Source of the DNA: Bacteroidales bacterium
GTDB lineage: Bacteria > Bacteroidota > Bacteroidia > Bacteroidales > UBA12077
NCBI GenBank assembly: GCA_030156305.1
Contig: JASGMZ010000009.1
Location: 1-29,017 of the forward strand
Reading direction: 5' to 3'
DNA: 29,017 nucleotides
The notes beneath the pieces are model-generated. The model had not been told where the DNA came from. It saw nothing but the letters and a program-made list of their open reading frames with translations, and ran no database searches. Each line of letters begins with the position of its first letter. Position 1 is the first letter of the stretch. The position numbers and the translations under genes were made by a program. Below, piece after piece: positions 23,513-29,017 of this stretch.

Positions 23513-24448
23513 ATGAAAGTACACAGAAGCTTTGATACTTTAGGCCAGATAAACAATCCAGTTGTTACCACCGGTACTTTCGACGGGGTACATATAGGGC
23601 ATAAAGTAATTATAAATCGGTTAAATACCCTTGCCCAAAATATACAGGGCGAATCGGTCTTAATAACCTTTCATCCTCATCCCCGGCGGGTTTTGTATCC
23701 CGAAACGGCAGGGAAAGGACTTAAGCTGATAAATTCTCAGGAAGAAAAGATTCTTTTGCTTGAAAAAACAGGACTCGATCATTTGGTGATAATCAATTTT
23801 ACCAAAGAATTTGCCCAAACCACATCACAAGAATTTGTTGAAGATCTATTATTAGGAAAATTGCATGCGAAAATAATTATTGTTGGGTTTAATCATCACT
23901 TTGGACATAATCGGGAAGGGGATTATTCGTATTTGTATCAATTAGCTCAAAAACATGATTTTCAAGTAGAAGAAATTCCTGAGCAGGATCTGGAAAATGA
24001 AACGGTAAGTTCTACGATTATTCGTAAAGCATTGCAGGAAGGACGTATTCAGCGTGCGAATGCTTACCTGGATCATTTTTTTATCATTACCGGTAAATTG
24101 ATTGATGGCCATCCTAAATGCTATGAGATAGGTTTTCCTACGCTTGAAATGATTATTGAAGAGGACGTAAAGCTGGTACCCTTAGAAGGTGTTTATGCAA
24201 TTTCACTTAATACAAATGATAACAGACGTTATAAGGGAATGCTAAATATTAAAAAATTTAAAGAAAATCAACAGCCAAGTGTTCAGGTGCATTTGTTTGA
24301 TTATTCTACGAACGATACCCTGAGAAATAAAACCGCTACTATAACTTTCCATAAACGAATGCGGGATGAGTTACAACTCGATGGTGCTGATTCTCTCAAA
24401 AATCGACTAAAAAAAGATAAAAAGGATATTGAACAGTTAATCTATTAG
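23513..24448 (+). CDS. ribF: RibF: FAD synthetase with possibly degenerate riboflavin kinase domain
   Basis: 311 residues, normal for bifunctional riboflavin kinase/FMN adenylyltransferase. The adenylyltransferase half has TGTFDGVHIGH, TFHPHPRRVLYP, VGFNHHFGHNREGD and SSTIIRKAL, all typical. In the kinase half the GFPTAN motif reads GFPTLE, GxLNIGxRPT reads GMLNIKKFKE, and the catalytic Glu region (EVHLLDF) reads VQVHLFDY, so the Mg-binding Asn and the catalytic Glu appear to be replaced by Glu and Gln. The protein may still make FAD from FMN but not FMN from riboflavin. It lies 24 bases after rex and ends the operon, a plausible cofactor link to flavin-dependent HydB proteins. Confidence 0.9.
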   Translation: MKVHRSFDTLGQINNPVVTTGTFDGVHIGHKVIINRLNTLAQNIQGESVLITFHPHPRRVLYPETAGKGLKLINSQEEKILLLEKTGLDHLVIINFTKEFAQTTSQEFVEDLLLGKLHAKIIIVGFNHHFGHNREGDYSYLYQLAQKHDFQVEEIPEQDLENETVSSTIIRKALQEGRIQRANAYLDHFFIITGKLIDGHPKCYEIGFPTLEMIIEEDVKLVPLEGVYAISLNTNDNRRYKGMLNIKKFKENQQPSVQVHLFDYSTNDTLRNKTATITFHKRMRDELQLDGADSLKNRLKKDKKDIEQLIY

Positions 24449-24507
24449 AGTTATTTTTCTTGACTGAAGTGAAAACAATAATTAAAGTCTTATAGTTGTT
24501 GTAAATT

Positions 24508-25212
24508 TTAATCCATCTGTTCCCAGATTTCATTTTTTAGTTTAAGAAAAGAAGGTGCGTGTAATGATCGTTCTTTTTCAGTAATTACAAATTTTCTTTT
24601 AATTTCTACGGGTGCTTTGCTAAAAATATAAATATCATTTCCCAACAATAGTGCTTCGTCAATATCATGAGTAACAAATATAACGGTACGTTTATCCATT
24701 TGCCATAACCGGCGGAATGCTTTTATAAGGTTCATTTTTAACCTTAAATCCAGCGCCTTAAGGGGTTCATCCATTAAAATGATATCCGATGGATAGGAAA
24801 AAGCACGGGCAATGGCAACTCTTTGTTTCATCCCGCCGCTCAACTTTGAAGGATAGTAGTTGTTAAATTTTTCTAATTCAACCAATTGTGAATATTTTAA
24901 AGCAATGGAGTCTTTTTCTTTTTTGGATAACGAATCATCCAAAACAAATGAGATATTTTCCAGTACCGTTTTCCATGGAAGTAATCTGGGTTCCTGAAAA
25001 ATATAGGAAATAATTTTGTCGTTAAATCCCATGAAGTTCCCCGAATCGGGTTGTGTAGTATTGCTAATCATGTTAAGAAGGGTAGTTTTTCCACATCCCG
25101 AAGGGCCTAAAATACAACTTATGGTATGTTCGCTGAAATCAATATCAAAATCCTTAAAAAGGATAATATCATCGAATGATTTGTATAGTTTTTTTATTTG
25201 TAAATTCATCAT
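24508..25212 (-). CDS. ABC importer ATPase (SsuB/TauB/NrtD family)
   Basis: About 234 residues from the ATG at 25212, which overlaps the permease stop by one base (TAATG); an upstream in-frame start at 25221 is less likely. Walker A GPSGCGKTTLL, Q-loop FQEPRLLPW, signature LSGGMKQRVAIARA, Walker B ILMDEPLKALD and H-loop VTHDIDEALLL are all intact. It powers uptake of nitrate, sulfonate, taurine or related small molecules in this family; the substrate here is not set by sequence. Last gene of the minus-strand ABC cluster. Confidence 0.92.
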   Translation of the reverse strand: MMNLQIKKLYKSFDDIILFKDFDIDFSEHTISCILGPSGCGKTTLLNMISNTTQPDSGNFMGFNDKIISYIFQEPRLLPWKTVLENISFVLDDSLSKKEKDSIALKYSQLVELEKFNNYYPSKLSGGMKQRVAIARAFSYPSDIILMDEPLKALDLRLKMNLIKAFRRLWQMDKRTVIFVTHDIDEALLLGNDIYIFSKAPVEIKRKFVITEKERSLHAPSFLKLKNEIWEQMD

Positions 25213-25964
25213 TATCTCCAAACAACAATTTTTCTTTCCACTCTTCTAAGCAACATTTCAAAAAAGGAACTAATCATAATGGCGATTATCGTCCAGGCAA
25301 TTACCTCGTTAACCAGTAAATATGTTTGTGCGGTTTGCATGGCAGTGCCAATACCAAATTGAGGCTGGCTAAGTACTTCTCCTATGATTATGGCCCGCCA
25401 GCCAAAACCCATAGCACTTGATGCTCCGCTAAAAATAAAGGGGACAATGGCCGGCAAATAAACTTTTTGTATGATTTTATGATGTGGTACACGATATATA
25501 TTGGCCATTTCTACCAAATCTCGATCTACATTTTTAATCCCGTCAATAACATTTGTACAAATGAAAGGAAACATCGTTAAAAAGGCGATAAAAATGGGAA
25601 CCATATCTACCCTAAACCAGATTAATGCTAACAGAATAAACGATATTACTGGGGTTGAGCGTAGGGTAACTAATATAGGTTTTAAAAAAGCATGAAAAGA
25701 ACGGTTACCCCCAGCTAAAATTCCTAAACCAATACCTAAAATAAACGATACAGCAAATCCTATTAGCCCTCTTAAAATGGTTAGCCCTACGGTAGAAATA
25801 AAATTCTCAGCAATAAAGAGCTTAAGGGTAGCAACTAAGGTCGATTCCGGTGGTGGTAAAATTAATTCCGACCCATAAGATAAGGAAACCAACTTCCAGA
25901 TTCCAATAAGTAGCACTACCGATAGGGTAGTAATTAGCTTATTTTTAGTTAGTTTAATGTTCAT
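25212..25964 (-). CDS. ABC importer permease (SsuC/TauC family)
   Basis: 250 residues with about six hydrophobic segments (LITTLSVVLLIGIWKLVSL first) and the cytoplasmic coupling loop typical of the family (EMANIYRVPHHKIIQKVYLPAIVPF, including the EAA-like LPA..P). It forms the inner-membrane channel with the ATPase encoded next. The family imports sulfonates, nitrate, taurine or thiamine precursors. The gene is 88 bases downstream of a receiver gene rather than next to the binding-protein gene. Confidence 0.92.
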   Translation of the reverse strand: MNIKLTKNKLITTLSVVLLIGIWKLVSLSYGSELILPPPESTLVATLKLFIAENFISTVGLTILRGLIGFAVSFILGIGLGILAGGNRSFHAFLKPILVTLRSTPVISFILLALIWFRVDMVPIFIAFLTMFPFICTNVIDGIKNVDRDLVEMANIYRVPHHKIIQKVYLPAIVPFIFSGASSAMGFGWRAIIIGEVLSQPQFGIGTAMQTAQTYLLVNEVIAWTIIAIMISSFFEMLLRRVERKIVVWR

Positions 25965-26052
25965 GATGTGATATTATCGAGACGGAAAAATACAAATAAA
26001 AAATAAGAATTCCTTATTTTGAAAAAGAAGGCGTTTTGAAACAAACAGTTTT

Positions 26053-26445
26053 TTATTTTGTCAGATGTTCATTTATTTTTTGAAGTAAATATTCGGGCCT
26101 TACCGGTTTTGAGATATAATCATCACACCCAAATTCAAGCGCTATCGCCTCATCATCGGATAATGCATAGGCTGTAAAGGCAATGATAGGAATATTTCGG
26201 TTTAACGACCGTACATATTTTGTAGCTTCTAAGCCACCCATTTCGGGCATTCGGATATCCATTAAAATAATATCAATATCAGGATTTTGTTGGAAGATTT
26301 TTACCGCTTCTTCACCGTTTTCTGCATAAAAAATTTTGATATTGGTTTTTTTTAGTGCTTTTTCAAGGATAATATAATTGTGTAATTCATCATCTGCTAT
26401 AAGAATACTTTTATCAGCCCAGTTATATTTTATCGATGAATTCAT
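26053..26445 (-). CDS. CheY-like single-domain response regulator inside ABC cluster
   Basis: 130 residues, a single receiver: acidic pocket LIADDE (D18, D19), phospho-acceptor D63 (ILMDIRMPEMGG), Thr in IIAFTAYA and Lys in YISKPVRPE. The sequence looks like the receiver domain of a hybrid kinase (MPEMGGLEATKYVRS), without output domain. It is placed between the binding-protein gene (82-base gap) and the permease gene (88-base gap), all on the minus strand. The kinase that phosphorylates it is not identified; the hybrid kinase at 21699 is one candidate. Confidence 0.93.
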   Translation of the reverse strand: MNSSIKYNWADKSILIADDELHNYIILEKALKKTNIKIFYAENGEEAVKIFQQNPDIDIILMDIRMPEMGGLEATKYVRSLNRNIPIIAFTAYALSDDEAIALEFGCDDYISKPVRPEYLLQKINEHLTK

Positions 26446-26526
26446 AGATTTTTTATTTTTTTATTTATACGCTTTTTTGGTATAAAAGGTTAAATTGAAT
26501 ATTAAAGTTAACTAAATTATTTGGAT

Positions 26527-27483
26527 TTAACGGTAAATAAAATTTTTATCAGGGATTTTACCTCCAATAATGTCAGGATTCATCTTGTAAAATATTTTAA
26601 GGTAATTATTGATTTCATTTTCAATATTTTTTGCCTTTACAAATTTTAAATTGGAACGTGGAATGGATGATTTTGCCACATCAGTGTTGGGTAAGATGTT
26701 ATATTTAACAATTAACTCTGCCGCTTTTTCAGGATTTTGATTTACCCACACCGACGATTGTTGATATTGAAGCATCAATTTTTTAATCTCCTGCTTTTGA
26801 TTTTTAGCAAAATTGCCATTTACCAGTAAGGCTGTTTGTGCAATGGGTATTTCAGGAAATACTTTTTTCCACTCTTCATTCAGATCGAATATTGGTTTTA
26901 CTTTATTGTTTTTCTCTTCTACTAAGCTTACTAATGGTTCCGAGATAACCCCCATTTTTGCCTGGCCGGATGCCACTGCATTGGCCAAATCAATATGGGT
27001 TGGGAATGAATAGTCTGCATGTATATCTTGTTCCGGATTTATTCCGTGTTGTAAAAGCAATTGTTTAAAAAGTACATCAGGAGTCATTCCTTTGGCCATC
27101 AAATAAATTCTTTTTCCTTTTAAATCACTCCAGCTTTTTATCGTTGTATCCTGACCGAATAAATATAAAGTTCCCCAAACGGGGATAGCTGCTAATTGAT
27201 AGTTTACCCCTTTGTTATACAAAATAGCTCCCATGGTGGTGGGTAAAATAGCCAAATCAACAGCCTCTTCGAGCATTAATTTTCGTACCTGAATAGGCTC
27301 GTTATATATTGTAATTTCTATATTACTGTTTGGATTTTTTCTTACACTGTCAATCATCTTTACCATACCCATGGCCGAAGGGCCTTTTAATGTTGCTATA
27401 CGTATTTTTTGTTGCTCCTCGTCTTGATTACAGCTAATCAGAAAAACTGAAATAAAAATGTAAAAGATATATTTTTTTAGCAT
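26527..27483 (-). CDS. ABC importer substrate-binding lipoprotein (NMT1/SsuA-like)
   Basis: 318 residues. Lipoprotein signal MLKKYIFYIFISVFLISC (lipid-modified C18). The mature part fits the NMT1/SsuA fold: IRIATLKGPSAMGMVKMID, PIQVRKLMLEEAVDLAILPTTMGAILYNKG, SWSDLKGKRIYLMAKGMTPDVLFKQLL and GQAKMGVISEPLVS. It delivers substrate to the permease and ATPase encoded at 25212-25964 and 24508-25212. The substrate is unknown; sequences of this type bind small organic or inorganic anions or pyrimidines. Promoter -7 box candidate at 27501. Confidence 0.9.
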   Translation of the reverse strand: MLKKYIFYIFISVFLISCNQDEEQQKIRIATLKGPSAMGMVKMIDSVRKNPNSNIEITIYNEPIQVRKLMLEEAVDLAILPTTMGAILYNKGVNYQLAAIPVWGTLYLFGQDTTIKSWSDLKGKRIYLMAKGMTPDVLFKQLLLQHGINPEQDIHADYSFPTHIDLANAVASGQAKMGVISEPLVSLVEEKNNKVKPIFDLNEEWKKVFPEIPIAQTALLVNGNFAKNQKQEIKKLMLQYQQSSVWVNQNPEKAAELIVKYNILPNTDVAKSSIPRSNLKFVKAKNIENEINNYLKIFYKMNPDIIGGKIPDKNFIYR

Positions 27484-27500
27484 ATTGTTTAATTTTATAG

Positions 27501-27508
27501 CAAAGCTA
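27501..27508 (-). promoter_or_regulatory. Promoter -7 box (TAGCTTTG) of the ABC cluster
   Basis: Plus-strand CAAAGCTA reads TAGCTTTG on the minus strand, matching TAnnTTTG, 17 bases before the ATG at 27483. No clear -33 element. The rest of the 114-base divergent gap has only a near-match TATATTTT at 27530 facing the serpin gene. Confidence 0.4.
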
Positions 27509-27597
27509 ATGAAATTCGGTTACATTATTTATATTTTACAGAACGCAACCAAAAGATAATTGCACACATCTTTAAATAAACAGTAAAAATATTAACT

Positions 27598-28827
27598 ATG
27601 AGAATATTTGCCTGCATTTTAATATTACTACCTTTAACCATGTCATGTCAAAAAGATGAAGGAATGGATTTCCCAACAGAAGAGAAGGTAATAGAGCTTA
27701 CAACCGAATCCAAAGCAATGGTATCGACTGATAATCAGTTTGGGATTGAACTTTTTAAGCGAATGATTGTCGAAGAGTCAGATAAAAACCTGATGATTTC
27801 ACCTTTAAGTATTTCCCAGGCACTTTTAATGACCTATAATGGTTCTGCCGGCGAAACGAAAACAGCATTTGAAGAAACATTATTTCTGGACGATTTCACA
27901 ACCGAAGAGATTAACCGGGCACAGAAAGAATTAGTAAAAGCATTATTAGAAGTTGATCCGGCAGTTACCATTAGTATCGCAAATTCCATCTGGTATCGAC
28001 AGGGGTTACCTGTAAAACCGGAATTTATAAAAGTAAATCAGGAATTTTATGATGCCGAAGTAAGGGAAGCTGCTTTTGATCAATCAACCGTTGATTTGAT
28101 TAATAGCTGGGTAGAAAATAAAACCAATGGTAAAATAGATCAGATTGTTGATGCAATTGATCCTACACTGGTAATGTTTTTAATCAATGCCATCTATTTT
28201 AACGGTAACTGGAAATATAAATTTGAAGCATCGAATACCATAAACAACGATTTTAATTTAAGCAATGGAAGTAAAGTGAATGTTCCGTTTATGAATCAGG
28301 AAGTTACTGCAAAACTCATGCTTCATGATGATTTTACAATCCTTGATTTACCATACGGAAGAGGAAATTTTAGTATGTTAATATTTTTGCCTGACGAAGA
28401 TAAATCCATTGATGATGTGATGGCTGTATGGAATACAGAAAATTATAATGAGTGGTTGGGAAATTTTGAGGAGATGAATGTTGAAGTTAGTATTCCTAAA
28501 TTTAAGTTTGGATATGAAAAATTACTGAATGGCCTTTTGCATTCAATGGGTCTGTCTGTCGCTTTTGACCCCGATAATGCCGATTTTTCAAATATCACAG
28601 AAGCAATGCAAATGTATATTGATTTTGTAAAGCATAAATCATTTATTGATGTTAATGAAAAAGGCACCGAAGCGGCAGCAGTAACATCTGTTGGTGTAGG
28701 AGTTACGAGTATCGGCCCGGACTATCCGAAATTTATTGCTAACCGCCCTTTTTTATTTGCCATTCGCGAAAAATATACCAACGCTATTTTGTTTTTAGGT
28801 AAGGTAGCTAACCCTGCAGAAGAGTAA
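27598..28827 (+). CDS. Serpin-family protease inhibitor, predicted surface lipoprotein
   Basis: 409 residues. A lipoprotein signal (MRIFACILILLPLTMSC, C17) is followed by QKDE, matching the export signal that sends Bacteroidetes lipoproteins to the cell surface. Serpin motifs follow: NLMISPLSISQALLMTYNGSAGET, LINAIYFNGNWKYKFE, DLPYGRGNFSMLIFLPD, FIDVNEKGTEAAAVTSVGVGV and PKFIANRPFLFAIREKYTNAILFLGKV. The hinge (GTEAAAVTS) has small residues as in inhibitory serpins; counting 17 residues from the hinge Glu places the scissile bond at about Thr-Ser (GVT|SIG). Inhibitory serpins trap serine or cysteine proteases. Stand-alone gene ending before the terminator at 28927. Confidence 0.95.
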   Translation: MRIFACILILLPLTMSCQKDEGMDFPTEEKVIELTTESKAMVSTDNQFGIELFKRMIVEESDKNLMISPLSISQALLMTYNGSAGETKTAFEETLFLDDFTTEEINRAQKELVKALLEVDPAVTISIANSIWYRQGLPVKPEFIKVNQEFYDAEVREAAFDQSTVDLINSWVENKTNGKIDQIVDAIDPTLVMFLINAIYFNGNWKYKFEASNTINNDFNLSNGSKVNVPFMNQEVTAKLMLHDDFTILDLPYGRGNFSMLIFLPDEDKSIDDVMAVWNTENYNEWLGNFEEMNVEVSIPKFKFGYEKLLNGLLHSMGLSVAFDPDNADFSNITEAMQMYIDFVKHKSFIDVNEKGTEAAAVTSVGVGVTSIGPDYPKFIANRPFLFAIREKYTNAILFLGKVANPAEE

Positions 28828-28866
28828 TTTAAAAAACTCAGATTAGCAGAATATATATTAATCAGG

Positions 28867-28896
28867 AACGCTAAGCGGCATTTGAAATGCAGCGTT
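28867..28896. repeat. Imperfect hairpin after the serpin gene
   Basis: AACGC...GCGTT outer arms and GCATTT-G-AAATGC inner arms, with unpaired bases between. It has no T-run; it may stabilise the 3' end of the serpin mRNA. Confidence 0.4.
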
Positions 28897-28926
28897 ATCT
28901 GTGCCTATTCAAAAGAAATAAAAAAG

Positions 28927-28950
28927 CCAGGCTATTAAGCCTGGATTTTA
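28927..28950 (+). terminator. Rho-independent terminator after serpin
   Basis: Perfect 7-bp stem CCAGGCT / AGCCTGG with an ATTA loop, preceded by A-rich and followed by T-rich sequence (AAAAAAG...ATTTTAT), so it may act in both directions. It lies about 100 bases after the stop. Confidence 0.75.
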
Positions 28951-28999
28951 TGTAAAATTTTTCTTTTGCTTTTCATGGCTTGTCGCACCGACAGCATGC

Positions 29000-29013
29000 C
29001 TGCCTGACGGCAG
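29000..29013. repeat. GC-rich palindrome at the right edge
   Basis: CTGCC-TGAC-GGCAG in a locally GC-rich stretch (GCATGCCTGCCTGACGGCAG) that contrasts with the AT-rich window. It resembles palindromic intergenic repeats of Bacteroidetes but is cut by the edge. Confidence 0.35.
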
Positions 29014-29017
29014 TCAG

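Noticed and set aside
24449..24507. Terminator between the convergent ribF and ABC ATPase genes
   Set aside because: No stem of useful length with a T-run could be found in this 59-base gap.
1..29017. CRISPR array, tRNA or rRNA genes, complete insertion sequence
   Set aside because: No regularly spaced direct repeats, no cloverleaf-like or rRNA-like sequence, and no transposase reading frame were seen.

Overview
The window looks like a chromosomal piece of an anaerobic, fermentative Bacteroidetes bacterium, probably near the Marinilabiliales/Bacteroidales. The DNA is AT-rich, several promoters carry the Bacteroidetes -7 box TAnnTTTG, and lipoproteins have Bacteroidetes-style signals. The content is dominated by [FeFe]-hydrogenase genes. 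Five proteins carry an H-cluster domain: three group-A-like HydA proteins (one cut by the left edge) and three sensory-type proteins share the fold family, giving six H-domain genes in 29 kb if the partial one is counted.

Layout. Positions 1-971 hold the 3' end of a hydA and its terminator. Positions 1010-1867 hold a decayed ResB-type cytochrome c biogenesis gene cut by a short repeat. Positions 2026-10521 are one probable operon behind a Rex box: DRTGG protein, RsbW-like ATPase, sensory hydrogenase-like protein, second DRTGG protein, PHP protein, GHKL ATPase, then HndB/HydB/HydA/HydC of a complete NAD(P)-linked, probably electron-bifurcating hydrogenase. A terminator, a broken histone-deacetylase-family gene, a longer inverted copy of the same repeat and a VOC gene tail follow (10651-11416). 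The two repeat copies bracket the first hydrogenase operon.

Positions 11417-14745 (minus strand) encode a small [2Fe-2S] protein, a HydS-like sensory hydrogenase with PAS domain and a SpoIIE/PP2C phosphatase. Divergent from it, 15118-24448 is a second long plus-strand operon: HydC2, HydB2, HydA2, a sensory hydrogenase fused to a histidine kinase, a response regulator, a receiver-histidine kinase hybrid, the redox repressor Rex and RibF. HydB2 and HydA2 are full length but have lost many catalytic or cluster-binding residues, while their partners have not. Rex boxes of the same design stand exactly 26 bp upstream of the -7 box of both operons.

Positions 24508-27483 (minus) encode an SsuABC/TauABC-type importer with a CheY-like receiver gene inserted between the binding lipoprotein and the permease. 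Positions 27598-28827 encode a lipoprotein serpin followed by a terminator.

Interpretation (inference). The window reads as a redox/H2-control island: one working bifurcating hydrogenase, three sensory H-domain proteins with three different outputs (ATPase/PHP, phosphatase, histidine kinase), a degenerate HydABC paralogue that may feed electrons to the sensor kinase rather than make H2, and Rex tying both operons to the NADH/NAD+ ratio.
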